DNA of 40,175 bases from an uncultured Gemmiger sp. (GCA_944388165.1 CALXHS010000088.1:1-40175), one strand, 5' to 3'. Counted from the stretch's first letter, positions 13,003 to 22,536 are shown. The notes: a model not told the origin generated them from the sequence alone. Translations and numbers: made by a program.

Positions 13003-14310
13003 ATGAAGAAAATGCTGGGCATTCTGCTGGCCGGCGCCATGATGCTGTCTCTGGCAGCCTGCGGCTCCACCGGCAGTGAAGCTGCCAACGGCGGCAGCAC
13101 CGCCGAAGCCGCCGGGGCTTCCTCCGACCTGAAGGTCGGCGTCATCCTCATCGGCGACGAGACCGAAGGCTACAGCGCCGCTCATATCACCGGCATCAAG
13201 GACGCCGCTGCCGAAGTGGGCCTGACCGACGACCAGATCATCTGGAAGTACAAGGTCCCCGAAGGCGCCGAGTGCTCCGACGCTGCCGAAGACCTGGTGG
13301 GCCAGGGCTGCGATCTGATCATCTCCAACTCCTACGGCCATCAGACCTACATGGTGGAAACCGCCGAGAAGTATCCCGACACCACCTTCGTTTCCATGAC
13401 CGGCGACTTCGCCGCCATCAGCGGTCTGGACAACTTCAAGAACGCTTTCACCGCCGTGTATCAGTCCCGCTACGTCTCCGGCGTGGTTGCCGGCCTGAAG
13501 CTGCAGGAACTGGTGGAGAGCGGCACCCTCACCCCCGAGACCCAGCCCAACTCCTTTGATGCCGACGGCAACGTGAAGATCGGCTACGTGGGCGCGTTCC
13601 CCTATGCCGAAGTCATCTCCGGCTACACCGCCTTCTATCTGGGCGTCAAGAGCGTGTTCCCCACTGTCACCATGGAAGTTATGTACACCAACTCCTGGTT
13701 CGACATCGACAAGGAAGGCGCTGCCGCTGAGGCTCTGATCGCCAACGGTTCCGTCATCGTCGGCCAGCACGCCGACTCCACCGGCGCCCCCGCTGCTACC
13801 CAGCGCAAGAAGGACGACGGCGTGATCTGCTACTCCATCGGCTACAACATCGACATGCTGGAGACCGCTCCCACTGCGGCTCTGACCTCCTCCACCAACG
13901 TGTGGAAGGCCTACTACGCCGAGCTGCTCACCGCTGCCATGAACGGTGAGGAGATCCCCACCGACTGGGCCAAGGGCTATGACGACGGCGCTGTTGCCAT
14001 CACCGATCTGGGACCTGAATGTGCTGAAGGCACCGCCGAGAAGGTGGCTGAAGTGGAAGCCGCTCTGAAGGACGGCAGCCTGCACGTGTTCGACACTGCC
14101 AACTTCACTGTGGACGGCCAGACCGTGACCAGCGCCCCCATCGACCTGACCTACTACGACTTCTCCAGCGGTGAAGCCGTGGCCGTGTACCAGGGTGAGA
14201 CCAAGGAAGCCATCCATGACGGCTACTTTGACGAAAGCACCCTGCGCAGCGCCCCCTACTTCGCTCTGCACATCGACGGCATCGTCGAGGACAGCGAACC
14301 GGTGGCCTGA
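13003..14310 (+). CDS. BMP-family substrate-binding lipoprotein of an ABC importer
   Basis: A 435-residue lipoprotein. The signal peptide ends in the lipobox LAAC with Cys20 as lipidation site. A Ser/Gly/Ala-rich linker follows, then a two-lobed periplasmic-binding-type domain (LKVGVILIGDETEGYSAAH..., NSYGHQTYM, GYVGAFPYAEVISGYTAFYL, VIVGQHADSTGAP). BMP/Med proteins such as B. subtilis BmpA/NupN and spirochaete PnrA bind purine nucleosides, so nucleoside uptake is the likely role, by family inference. It is longer than most members (about 350 residues), with an extra C-terminal stretch from about residue 350. AAGGAG precedes the ATG. It is followed by a hairpin and then the ATPase gene. Confidence 0.88.
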   Translation: MKKMLGILLAGAMMLSLAACGSTGSEAANGGSTAEAAGASSDLKVGVILIGDETEGYSAAHITGIKDAAAEVGLTDDQIIWKYKVPEGAECSDAAEDLVGQGCDLIISNSYGHQTYMVETAEKYPDTTFVSMTGDFAAISGLDNFKNAFTAVYQSRYVSGVVAGLKLQELVESGTLTPETQPNSFDADGNVKIGYVGAFPYAEVISGYTAFYLGVKSVFPTVTMEVMYTNSWFDIDKEGAAAEALIANGSVIVGQHADSTGAPAATQRKKDDGVICYSIGYNIDMLETAPTAALTSSTNVWKAYYAELLTAAMNGEEIPTDWAKGYDDGAVAITDLGPECAEGTAEKVAEVEAALKDGSLHVFDTANFTVDGQTVTSAPIDLTYYDFSSGEAVAVYQGETKEAIHDGYFDESTLRSAPYFALHIDGIVEDSEPVA

Positions 14311-14331
14311 ACCAGTCTGAACATGAATTTT

Positions 14332-14370
14332 CGGGAGGGAAGCTCACGCTTATGCGGGCTTCCCTTCCCG
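14332..14370 (+). promoter_or_regulatory. Intercistronic hairpin between binding-protein and ATPase genes
   Basis: CGGGAGGGAAGC (14332-14343) pairs with GCTTCCCTTCCCG (14358-14370) with one bulged base. No T-run follows. Such hairpins often protect the upstream mRNA so that more binding protein than transporter is made. Partial termination is also possible. Confidence 0.55.
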
Positions 14371-14392
14371 TTGTGAAAGGAGAAGGCAGCGC

Positions 14393-15943
14393 ATGCCCAA
14401 CACGCAGTATGCCATCCGGCTGGAACACATCACCAAGACCTTTGGCGATGTGACGGCCAACCATGATGTGACTCTGGAAGTCCGCCGGGGCGAGATCCTC
14501 TCCCTTCTGGGGGAGAACGGGTCCGGCAAAACCACCCTGATGAACATGATCGCCGGCATCTACTATCCCGATGAAGGCGAGATCTATGTGGGGGACCAGG
14601 CGGTGGATATCCGCTCCCCCCGCGACGCGCTGGCCCTGGGCATCGGCATGATCCACCAGCACTTCAAACTGGTGGACGTGTTTACTGCGCTGGAAAACAT
14701 CGCCCTGTGCATGGAACCCGGGGAAAAATACGACCTGAAAAAGGTCCGCAGCCGGGCCCGTGCCATCTGCGAAAAATACGGCTTTGCGCTGGACCTGGAC
14801 CAGAAGATCTATGAGATGAGCGTCAGCCAGAAGCAGACGCTGGAGATCGTCAAGGTGCTGTACCGCGGCGCCGACATCCTGATCCTGGACGAACCCACCG
14901 CCGTGCTCACCCCCCAGGAGACCGAAAAGCTCTTTGCCGTTATGAGCAACATGAAAGCCGACGGCAAGGCGGTGGTCATCATCACCCACAAGCTCCACGA
15001 GGTGCTGTCCATCAGCGACCGTGTGGCTATCCTGCGCCGGGGCGAATACGTGGGCGACGTGGCTACCAAGGACGCCGACGAAGCCCTGCTCACCGAGATG
15101 ATGGTGGGCAAGAAGGTGGAACTGGACATTGACCGTCCGCTGCCCGTCAACCCGGTGCGCCGCCTGTCGGTGCATCACCTCAGCGTCACCGGTCCGGAAG
15201 GCGGCAAGGTGCTGGACGACATCAGCTTCGACGCCTACGGCGGCGAGATCCTGGGCATTGCGGGCATCTCCGGCAACGGCCAGAAGGAACTGCTGGAAGC
15301 CATCGCCGGTCTGCAGAATGCCGACGGCGGCGCGCAGATCCAGTTCTTTGCCCCCGGCACCGAGGACAAGCCCACCTCCCTCATCGGCAAGAGCCCCAAG
15401 GATATCCGGGATGCGGGCATCCACCTGTCCTTCGTGCCGGAAGACCGCCTGGGCATGGGTCTGGTGGGCTCCATGGGCATGACCGACAACATGATGCTCA
15501 AGAGCTACGGCAGCGGCCATTCTCCCATTGTGGACCGCAAGGCTCCCCGGGAACTGGCCGAGGAGATCCGGGAAGAGCTGGGCGTTGTCACCCCCGGCCT
15601 GAACACCCCCGTCTCCCAGCTGTCCGGCGGCAACGTGCAGAAGGTGCTGGTGGGCCGCGAACTGGCCGCCTCGCCTATCGTGCTCATGACCGCCTACGCC
15701 GTGCGCGGCCTGGACATCAATACCTCCTACACCATCTACCGCCTGCTCAATGAGCAGAAGAAAAAAGGCGTGGCCGTCATCTATGTGGGCGAGGACCTGG
15801 ACGTGCTGCTGGAACTGTGCGACCGCATTCTGGTTCTGTGCGGGGGCAAGGCCAACGGCATGCTGGACGCCCGCACCACCACCAAGGAGGAAGTCGGCCT
15901 GCGTATGACCAATCTGCAGCAAACAAAGGAGGTGCGCGCCTGA
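14393..15943 (+). CDS. ABC importer ATPase with two nucleotide-binding domains
   Basis: A 516-residue sugar/nucleoside-type ATPase that powers the BMP importer. The first domain is complete: Walker A GENGSGKTT (40-48), a variant signature MSVSQKQ (142-148), and Walker B ILILDEP with Asp166 and Glu167. The second is degenerate: GISGNGQKE at 291-299 lacks the Walker A lysine-threonine, and MTAYAVRGLD near 432-441 lacks the Walker B acidic pair. It still has a canonical LSGGN signature (about 410-414). Such asymmetry is common in this family, so one composite ATP site probably works. AAAGGAG precedes the ATG. Its stop overlaps the next start (TGATG). Confidence 0.92.
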   Translation: MPNTQYAIRLEHITKTFGDVTANHDVTLEVRRGEILSLLGENGSGKTTLMNMIAGIYYPDEGEIYVGDQAVDIRSPRDALALGIGMIHQHFKLVDVFTALENIALCMEPGEKYDLKKVRSRARAICEKYGFALDLDQKIYEMSVSQKQTLEIVKVLYRGADILILDEPTAVLTPQETEKLFAVMSNMKADGKAVVIITHKLHEVLSISDRVAILRRGEYVGDVATKDADEALLTEMMVGKKVELDIDRPLPVNPVRRLSVHHLSVTGPEGGKVLDDISFDAYGGEILGIAGISGNGQKELLEAIAGLQNADGGAQIQFFAPGTEDKPTSLIGKSPKDIRDAGIHLSFVPEDRLGMGLVGSMGMTDNMMLKSYGSGHSPIVDRKAPRELAEEIREELGVVTPGLNTPVSQLSGGNVQKVLVGRELAASPIVLMTAYAVRGLDINTSYTIYRLLNEQKKKGVAVIYVGEDLDVLLELCDRILVLCGGKANGMLDARTTTKEEVGLRMTNLQQTKEVRA

Positions 15944-17052
15944 TGGCAGCCCATACTTCTCATCCGGCAGAACCGCTGGTGCGTATTGCCCGGCGGAAAG
16001 CCGCCCCCCTCAGCCGCAAAATCGCGGTGCGTGCCGCCGCCATCCTGCTGGCTCTGGTGGTGGACGCTCTGTTCATCTTCTTCGTCACCGGCCTGAACCC
16101 CATCAGCGTGTATGTAGTCATGTGGGGCGGTACCTTCTCCACCCCGGTGCGCTTCTCCTGGGCCATGCGTGACCTGTCCACCCTGCTGTGCATCGGCATT
16201 GCCCTGGCTCCCGCCTTCAAGATGCGCTTCTGGAACATCGGCGCCGAAGGCCAGGTGCTGGTGGGCGGCCTTGCCACCGCCCTCATCATGGTGTATTTCG
16301 GCAACAGCCTGCCCGCCCCGGCCCTGTTCGCGGCCATGGTGCTGGGCAGCGTGGCTGCCGGCGCCCTGTGGGGCTTTGTTCCTGCCTGGTTCAAGGCCCG
16401 GTGGAACACCAACGAGACCCTGTTCACCCTGATGATGAACTATGTGGCCACCAGCATCGTGGCCTGCATGACCAACATCATGCGCGGCCAGGCTTCCAGT
16501 CTGGGCACCCTGAACAAGGCCACCAAGGCGGGCTGGCTGCCCATCATTTTCGGCCAGCGGTACACCATCAACATCATTGTGGTGCTGGTGCTGACCTTCG
16601 CCATGTACGCCTACCTGAAATATTCCAAGCATGGCTACGAGATTGCCGTGGTGGGTGAAAGCGAAAACACCGCCCGTTATGCGGGTATCAACGTCCGCCG
16701 GGTCATGGTGCGCACCATGCTCATCAGCGGCGCTATCTGCGGCCTGTGCGGCTTTCTCATCGTGGCCGGCAAGGACCAGACCATCTCCACCACCTCGGCG
16801 GGGGGCAACGGCTTCACCGCCATCATCGTGGCCTGGCTGGCCAAGTTCAACACCTTCTACATGGCGCTGATCTCCTTCCTGCTGATCTTCCTGGAGCGCG
16901 GCGCTTCCGAGATCGCCTCGGCCTACAGCTTGAATGAATACGCCGCCGACATCATCACCGGCGTGATCCTCTTCTTCATTCTGGGCAGCGAGTTCTTTAT
17001 CAATTACCGCCTGATCTGGCGCGGCCACCATAAGGAGGTGAAGGGCGAATGA
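15943..17052 (+). CDS. ABC importer permease, first subunit (BMP/nucleoside type)
   Basis: A 369-residue BPD_transp_2-family permease with about eight to ten membrane spans, like B. subtilis YufP/NupP. The conserved FWNIGAEGQVLVGGL and the cytoplasmic coupling segment GESENTARYAGINV are clear. The ATG at 15943 overlaps the ATPase stop by one base and has AAAGGAGG at good distance. The N-terminal 40 residues are basic and cytoplasmic. It pairs with the next gene to form a heterodimeric pore. Confidence 0.9.
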   Translation: MAAHTSHPAEPLVRIARRKAAPLSRKIAVRAAAILLALVVDALFIFFVTGLNPISVYVVMWGGTFSTPVRFSWAMRDLSTLLCIGIALAPAFKMRFWNIGAEGQVLVGGLATALIMVYFGNSLPAPALFAAMVLGSVAAGALWGFVPAWFKARWNTNETLFTLMMNYVATSIVACMTNIMRGQASSLGTLNKATKAGWLPIIFGQRYTINIIVVLVLTFAMYAYLKYSKHGYEIAVVGESENTARYAGINVRRVMVRTMLISGAICGLCGFLIVAGKDQTISTTSAGGNGFTAIIVAWLAKFNTFYMALISFLLIFLERGASEIASAYSLNEYAADIITGVILFFILGSEFFINYRLIWRGHHKEVKGE

Positions 17053-18038
17053 GCAGCCTTATCGCATGGATCCTGCGCGCGATCCCCTTCGGCACCATCA
17101 TCATGTACGGCGCCATGGGCGAGATCGTCACCGAAAAGTCCGGCAACCTGAACCTGGGCGTGCCCGGCATCATGTATCTGGGCGGCTTCGCCGGGTTCGC
17201 CAGCGCTTATTTCTATGAGAACAGCGTGGCCAACCCCAACCCCGTCCTCAGCGTCCTAATTGCCCTGATCTGCGCCCTGGCGGCTTCGGCCCTGGGCGGG
17301 CTGATCTACGCCTTCCTGACCATCACCCTGCGGGCCAACCAGAACGTTACCGGTCTGGCCCTGACCACCTTCGGCATGGGTGTGGCCAACTTCTTCGGCG
17401 TGTTCATCCTCAACGGTTCCACTTACAGCGCCGCCCCCCTGGCCAACAAGGCCTTTGCCGCCAAGATCCCGGTGCTCTCCGGCCTGGGGGTGCTGGGGCA
17501 GACTGTCTTCTCCTACGGCTTCCTGGCGTATGCCGCCATTGTGCTGGCTCTGGTGCTGCACTGGTTCTTCACCCGTACCCGTGCGGGGCTCAACCTGCGT
17601 GCCGTGGGCGAAAACCCCGCCACCGCCGATGCTGCCGGCATCAACGTCACCAAGTACAAGTATCTGGCCACCTGCATCGGCGCCGCCATCTGCGGCGTGG
17701 GCGGCCTGTACTATGTGTTGGACTACAACCAGGGCATCTGGGCCACCACCGGCCAGATCGAAGCCCTGGGCTGGCTGGCTCTGGCTCTGGTCATCTTCAC
17801 CACCTGGAAGCCCCTCAACGCCATCTGGGGCGCCTACCTCTTCGGCATCCTGTACTGGCTGTATCAGTTCCTGCCCAGCATTCTGGGCATCACCATGTCC
17901 AGCGCCATGACCGACCTGGTACAGATGGTGCCCTATGTGGTCACCATCGTGGTGCTGATCGCCGTTTCCATGCGCCGCAAGAAGGAGGACCAGCCTCCCG
18001 CTCACCTGGGCCTGGCCTACTTCCGGGAAGAGCGCTGA
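17049..18038 (+). CDS. ABC importer permease, second subunit (BMP/nucleoside type)
   Basis: A 329-residue permease of the same family, like B. subtilis YufQ/NupQ. The N-terminal GEIVTEKSGNLNLGVPGIMYLGG and the coupling segment AVGENPATADAAGINV are typical. The ATG overlaps the stop of the first permease by four bases (ATGA), with AAGGAGG upstream, so translation is coupled. A terminator follows. Confidence 0.92.
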   Translation: MSSLIAWILRAIPFGTIIMYGAMGEIVTEKSGNLNLGVPGIMYLGGFAGFASAYFYENSVANPNPVLSVLIALICALAASALGGLIYAFLTITLRANQNVTGLALTTFGMGVANFFGVFILNGSTYSAAPLANKAFAAKIPVLSGLGVLGQTVFSYGFLAYAAIVLALVLHWFFTRTRAGLNLRAVGENPATADAAGINVTKYKYLATCIGAAICGVGGLYYVLDYNQGIWATTGQIEALGWLALALVIFTTWKPLNAIWGAYLFGILYWLYQFLPSILGITMSSAMTDLVQMVPYVVTIVVLIAVSMRRKKEDQPPAHLGLAYFREER

Positions 18039-18069
18039 CCCCGCATTTTTCCCTGTTTTGCATAAAAAT

Positions 18070-18101
18070 ACCCGCCGTATACCCGGCGGGTGTTTTCTTT
18101 T
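18070..18101 (+). terminator. Intrinsic terminator of the BMP ABC operon
   Basis: ACCCGCCG (18070-18077) pairs with CGGCGGGT (18084-18091) across a 6-base loop, followed by GTTTTCTTTTT. Confidence 0.85.
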
Positions 18102-18146
18102 TCAGGGAGAAGGGCCATCTATCACTCAAATTTAACAGATCTTTCC

Positions 18147-18174
18147 TTGATATTTTCCTGTGAAAGTATACAAT
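18147..18174 (+). promoter_or_regulatory. Promoter of the MacAB-like exporter operon
   Basis: -35 TTGATA (18147-18152), 16-base spacer, -10 TACAAT (18169-18174), in an AT-rich stretch. The leader is about 140 bases and contains a bulged hairpin (about 18206-18241) and a strong one, TTCGGCCG with CGGCCGAA (18261-18281). Neither has a T-run. Confidence 0.6.
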
Positions 18175-18318
18175 TAAATTGTTGTGTTTTGTGCAAAGAG
18201 GCCGTCCGGGGGTTCTGCCCGGTTGCGGAAACCCTCCCGGCGGGTATCTTTTGCAATACCTTCGGCCGCCCGGCGGCCGAAGAGGAATTTTGATTTGGAT
18301 TCAGAGAGGCAGGAAATC

Positions 18319-20340
18319 ATGTTCAACCCGTTCCAAAAAGACAAGGCTGTGCAGCCCCAGGCCCCCGAACAGACCCCCGCAGACACCGCTTCCGCCGGGG
18401 AAAACCTCCCCGAAGAGCCCGGCGAGGAGTACGACGCCGGGTATGAGGAACCCGAAGCCGAAGAACAGGCCCCCGCAGCACCGGCACGGCGCAACCCGCT
18501 GGCCCGGCTGGGCGGCTGGGCCGGCCGCCACAAGAAACTGTGCGTGGTTCTGGGCATCGTCGTGGTGGTGGCTGCTGTGGCCGGTTGGAGGATGACCCAT
18601 GCGGTGCCCGCCATGGCGGAAACAGAATACCAGTATGTCCGCACCACCACCCTGACCAAGGGCAGCCTGAACGATTCGGTCACCGTCAGCGGCACAGTGG
18701 TCTCCGGTGACGAAGCGGATGTCACCGTCTCCGACAGCGTCAAGACCTACAAAGTGGCCACCGTGGAAGCGGAAGTGGGCGACACGGTGCAGGAGGGGGA
18801 TGTCATTGCCACCCTGGACACCACCGACCTGCTCAAACAGATCGAGGACGCCCAGCAGAGCTACAACGACACCCTGCAGTCCGCCCAGACCAGCTATGAC
18901 CGGGCGGTGGATGACTACAACACTTCAGTGGTGCAGCACGACAACAACCTCATCGACCTGCAGGCCAAGATCGACCAGGCTGACCAGGATCTGGCCGACG
19001 CCGAGGAATCTCTGAACGATGCCAAGTCCAGCCGGGATTCCGCCAAAAATACCTATGACGCGGCGGTGAACGACTACAATTCCATTTCCGCGGAGTTCCA
19101 GACCATCAAGGCCCAGATCAGCACCTATACCGATGCCTACAACCGTGCTTCCGACGCCCTGAACGCGGCGCTGACAGCCTGGAATGCGGTGAAGGACAGC
19201 TATGACCCCGAATCGTCGGATACGACAGGGGACAGCAGCCAGTCCGCAGGCAATCCGCCGGAGTACGAGGCTTATGTCAAGGCCCAGGAAGCAGCCCAGC
19301 AAGCTGAGACGGATCTGCTCAACGCCCAGAACAACTGTTCCATCACCTCCCGGGGCCTGTACGGCTATACTGCCATCGAGCAGGCGGTGAGCGCGGCGGA
19401 ACAGACCAAGAATTCTGCCGAGACCGCCTATAACCAGGCCGAGACCCAGGTGAGCACCGCCGAATCCCAGGTGGAAGCTGCCGAACAGCAGGTCAAGAGC
19501 GCTCACGACGCCTACGACAACGAAAAGAACTATTCCACCATCAAGACCAAGGCACAGACGGTGGAGGACGCCAAAACCAAGCTGGAACAGGCCAAGCGTA
19601 TCCCCGACACCCTGGAGTCCCTGCAGGACGCCCTGGAAGAATGCACTCTCACCGCCACCATGTCCGGCACCATCACCGCCCTGGACGCCACCGTGGGTTC
19701 GGTCTGCGCCGGTACCGTGGCCACCATCCAGGACACCGAAGCCCTGGTGGTGGAAGTGACCATCCCGGCGGATGATGTGCCCGGTCTGGAGACCGGCATG
19801 TCCTGCCTCATCACCTCCGACGCTACCGGCGATACCGAGATCAACGGCACCCTGACCCAGATCGACCCGGTGGCCAATGAACAGGGCAGCTTCGGCGCCA
19901 AGGTCCGGGTCACCGGCGAAGCCGCCGACCTGCTCATCGGCATCCAGGCTCAGGTGGAGATCATCAAGAGCCAGGTCAATGATGTGTATGTGGTTCCCAT
20001 CGACGCCGTGGGCACCGCCGAGGACGGCACCAGCTATGTGCTGCGCAAGACCGGCGGCGAAGGTGTGGACATGACCTTTGAAGAAGTCACCGTCACCACC
20101 GGCGATTCCAACGACTACTACACCACCATTTCCGGCACCGGCCTGCAGGAAGGGGATGTGATCCGCTCCAGCGCCGACCTGACCCAGGGCATCGTCACCA
20201 CCACCGACCACATGGAACAGATGATGAATTCCATGAACGGCAGCGGTTCGGTGGAGATCGCCGTGACTGACGGTGCCGCCCCCGCCGGTGACCCGCCCGC
20301 CGATATGGGCCGTGGCGGCGGCATGGCGGGAGGTATGTGA
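18319..20340 (+). CDS. HlyD/MacA-type membrane-fusion (adaptor) protein
   Basis: A 673-residue adaptor for the ABC exporter that follows. An acidic, proline-rich cytoplasmic tail (1-70) precedes one membrane span (about 73-90). Outside the membrane come a split lipoyl/barrel-sandwich domain (VEAEVGDTVQEGDVIATLDT at about 150-170, with its second half near 436-465), a beta-barrel domain and a membrane-proximal domain. Between the lipoyl halves lies a very long coiled coil, about 170-293 and 312-435, with a polar tip rich in Ser, Asp and Gly. The C-terminus is glycine- and methionine-rich. The ATG at 18319 follows GGCAGG. Homologues couple MacB-like transporters; the substrate is unknown. Confidence 0.88.
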   Translation: MFNPFQKDKAVQPQAPEQTPADTASAGENLPEEPGEEYDAGYEEPEAEEQAPAAPARRNPLARLGGWAGRHKKLCVVLGIVVVVAAVAGWRMTHAVPAMAETEYQYVRTTTLTKGSLNDSVTVSGTVVSGDEADVTVSDSVKTYKVATVEAEVGDTVQEGDVIATLDTTDLLKQIEDAQQSYNDTLQSAQTSYDRAVDDYNTSVVQHDNNLIDLQAKIDQADQDLADAEESLNDAKSSRDSAKNTYDAAVNDYNSISAEFQTIKAQISTYTDAYNRASDALNAALTAWNAVKDSYDPESSDTTGDSSQSAGNPPEYEAYVKAQEAAQQAETDLLNAQNNCSITSRGLYGYTAIEQAVSAAEQTKNSAETAYNQAETQVSTAESQVEAAEQQVKSAHDAYDNEKNYSTIKTKAQTVEDAKTKLEQAKRIPDTLESLQDALEECTLTATMSGTITALDATVGSVCAGTVATIQDTEALVVEVTIPADDVPGLETGMSCLITSDATGDTEINGTLTQIDPVANEQGSFGAKVRVTGEAADLLIGIQAQVEIIKSQVNDVYVVPIDAVGTAEDGTSYVLRKTGGEGVDMTFEEVTVTTGDSNDYYTTISGTGLQEGDVIRSSADLTQGIVTTTDHMEQMMNSMNGSGSVEIAVTDGAAPAGDPPADMGRGGGMAGGM

Positions 20341-20342
20341 CC

Positions 20343-21113
20343 ATGGCCGACAGCAAACAGTTTGCCGAGGCTGTGGCCCGCCGCGTCAACGGTCCCCGGC
20401 GGCCCCGCCCGCTCATCGAGATGCAGGGCATCCGCAAAAGCTATTACATCGGCCAGCCCAATGAACTGGAGATCCTCCACGGCATCGACTTGAAGGTGTA
20501 CCCCGGGGAATTTGTGGCCATCGTGGGCGAATCCGGTTCCGGCAAGTCCACCCTGATGAACATTATTGGCGTGCTGGACAAACCCACCCAGGGCACCTAC
20601 ATCCTGGACGGCGTCAACATCCACGAAGCCCGGGACAACCAGCTGGCGGCCATCCGCAACCAGAAAATCGGCTTTGTGTTCCAGACTTACAACCTCATCG
20701 GCCGCCAGAGCGCCCTGAAGAACGTGGAACTGCCCATGCTCTATGCCGGGGTGCCCGGGGGCGAGCGCGCCCGCCGCGCCAAGGAATGGCTCACCCGGGT
20801 GGGCATGGGGGAGCGCATGCGCCACCAGCCCAACGAACTTTCCGGCGGCCAGAAACAGCGTGTGGCCATCGCCCGGGCCATGGTCAACGAGCCTGCCCTG
20901 ATCCTGGCGGACGAACCCACCGGCGCTCTGGACAGCGAGACCAGCCGGGTGGTCATGGACCTGTTCCACGAAATGCACGAGCGCTACCACAAGACCATCG
21001 TGCTCATCACCCACAACCCGGCCCTGGCCCAGGAGTGTCAGCGGGTGCTGACCCTGAAGGACGGCCGCATTGTGGACGAGCGGAAAGGGGGCGGCGCACG
21101 TGGGGCTCTCTAA
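20343..21113 (+). CDS. MacB-type ABC exporter ATP-binding protein
   Basis: A 256-residue LolD/MacB-class ATPase. Walker [10 protein letters not shown] is at 62-70, the Q-loop FQTYNL near 113-118, the signature LSGGQ at 166-170, and Walker B LILADEP with Asp190 and Glu191. It energises the permease encoded next. The ATG at 20343 is preferred over an in-frame GTG at 20337 because GGGAGG lies nine bases before it but only three before the GTG. It starts two bases after the adaptor stop, so adaptor, ATPase and permease form one operon. Confidence 0.92.
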   Translation: MADSKQFAEAVARRVNGPRRPRPLIEMQGIRKSYYIGQPNELEILHGIDLKVYPGEFVAIVGESGSGKSTLMNIIGVLDKPTQGTYILDGVNIHEARDNQLAAIRNQKIGFVFQTYNLIGRQSALKNVELPMLYAGVPGGERARRAKEWLTRVGMGERMRHQPNELSGGQKQRVAIARAMVNEPALILADEPTGALDSETSRVVMDLFHEMHERYHKTIVLITHNPALAQECQRVLTLKDGRIVDERKGGGARGAL

Positions 21114-22413
21114 TATTCTGGAAAACGTCATCATGGCCCTGACCAGCCTGAAAAGCAACAAGATGCGCAGCCTGCTGACCATGCTGGGTATCATCATCGG
21201 TATCGCGGCGGTCATTGCCATCGAGACGGTGGGCGGCAGCCTGACCGGATCGGTCACCGACAGCATGTCCGGTATGGGGGTGGGCAACATCACCGTCGGC
21301 CTGACCCAGAAAAGCAGTGATGATACCAGCGGCACCTCGGCAGGGGTGACCCTGCGCCGGTTCATGGATAACACCCCCGGCGCCGAAGACCTGATCTCCG
21401 ACGAGATGATCGGGGAATTTGAGGAAACCTTTGCCGACAAGATCGATCGGGTGGAGCTGACCCGGGAGGCGGGCACCGCCACCATCGACAAGTACGGCGA
21501 CCCGGACACCACCATCAGCGCCACCCTCACCGGCACCACTCCTGAGACTCTGCAGAACCTGGAGGAGGACACTCCCATCCTGGCGGGGCGCTGGCTCACC
21601 GATGCCGACGAGGGCAAGTATCTCTGCGTTGTGTCGGAAAAATTCGTGCAGCAGGCCATCGGCACTACCAATGCCGACGCTGTGGGCGCCCGGGTGGTGC
21701 TGACGGTGAACGGTAATCCCTGCGCCTTCTATGTGGCCGGGGTCTACAAGTATGTGGAAAATGAGTACGCCAGCCTCTTCGGCGCTCAGGATGACGATTC
21801 TATCCAGACAACCATCTACATTCCTCTGGAGACCGCCCGCGTCCTTACCGGCGCGGACGAAGGCTACCAGAACATCACGGTGGTCACCGCCACGGGGGTG
21901 GATGTGACCTCTTTCGTGGATGTGGTGGGGGACTACTTCGCCAGCTACTACACCCGCAACGATACCTGGACCGCCAGCGCTTCCAGCATCTCCAGCCTGG
22001 TGGAATCCATGACCGAAATGCTGGACACCATCTCCCTGGGCATCTCCGCCATCGCGGCCATCTCGCTGCTGGTGGGCGGCATCGGCGTCATGAACATCAT
22101 GACCGTTTCGGTCACCGAGCGCACCCGGGAGATCGGTACCCGCAAGGCTTTGGGGGCTCCCAGTTCCGCCATCCGGCTGCAGTTCATCACCGAATCCATC
22201 GTGCTCTGCGTCATCGGCGGCATCATCGGGGTGATCCTGGGCGTTTCCATGGGTTCCTGGCTCAGCAGCCTCATCGGCTTTGCGGCCAAACCCAGTATCT
22301 CCGCCATCGTCATTGCGGTGGGCTTCAGTATGGGCATCGGCGTCTTTTTCGGCTATTATCCCGCCAACAAGGCCGCCAAACTGGACCCCATCGACGCGCT
22401 GCGCTACGAATAA
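21100..22413 (+). CDS. MacB-type ABC exporter permease
   Basis: A 437-residue permease with the MacB layout: an N-terminal span (about 20-42, SLLTMLGIIIGIAAVIAIE), a large extracellular domain (about 45-305) and three C-terminal spans with FtsX-fold features (ALGAPSSAIRLQFITESI and the final KLDPIDALRYE). The GTG at 21100 is chosen because AAAGGGGG lies nine bases upstream; it overlaps the ATPase gene by 14 bases. MacB-like pumps export peptides or drugs by mechanotransmission. A strong terminator follows. Confidence 0.9.
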   Translation: MGLSNILENVIMALTSLKSNKMRSLLTMLGIIIGIAAVIAIETVGGSLTGSVTDSMSGMGVGNITVGLTQKSSDDTSGTSAGVTLRRFMDNTPGAEDLISDEMIGEFEETFADKIDRVELTREAGTATIDKYGDPDTTISATLTGTTPETLQNLEEDTPILAGRWLTDADEGKYLCVVSEKFVQQAIGTTNADAVGARVVLTVNGNPCAFYVAGVYKYVENEYASLFGAQDDDSIQTTIYIPLETARVLTGADEGYQNITVVTATGVDVTSFVDVVGDYFASYYTRNDTWTASASSISSLVESMTEMLDTISLGISAIAAISLLVGGIGVMNIMTVSVTERTREIGTRKALGAPSSAIRLQFITESIVLCVIGGIIGVILGVSMGSWLSSLIGFAAKPSISAIVIAVGFSMGIGVFFGYYPANKAAKLDPIDALRYE

Positions 22414-22427
22414 GATCTCTTTTGCCT

Positions 22428-22484
22428 GCGTCTGCCGTGCCCGGACCTTTCCTTGGGTCCGGGGCGGCGGGCGCTTTTGTTTTC
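22428..22484 (+). terminator. Intrinsic terminator of the MacAB-like operon
   Basis: A long interrupted stem runs from GCGTCTGCCG (22428-22437) through CCCGGACC, and back through GGTCCGGG to CGGCGGGCGC, ending at 22474. TTTTGTTTT follows. The T-tract overlaps the likely -35 region of the next gene. Confidence 0.8.
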
Positions 22485-22503
22485 CACCGGTTTATGGTAT
22501 ACT
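22475..22503 (+). promoter_or_regulatory. Weak promoter of the MATE gene
   Basis: -10 TATACT (22498-22503) with a poor -35, TTTTGT (22475-22480), at 17 bases. It overlaps the preceding terminator. Confidence 0.4.
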
Positions 22504-22536
22504 GTGAAGCGGTATAAGAAAGAGGAGAGTCAGTTT

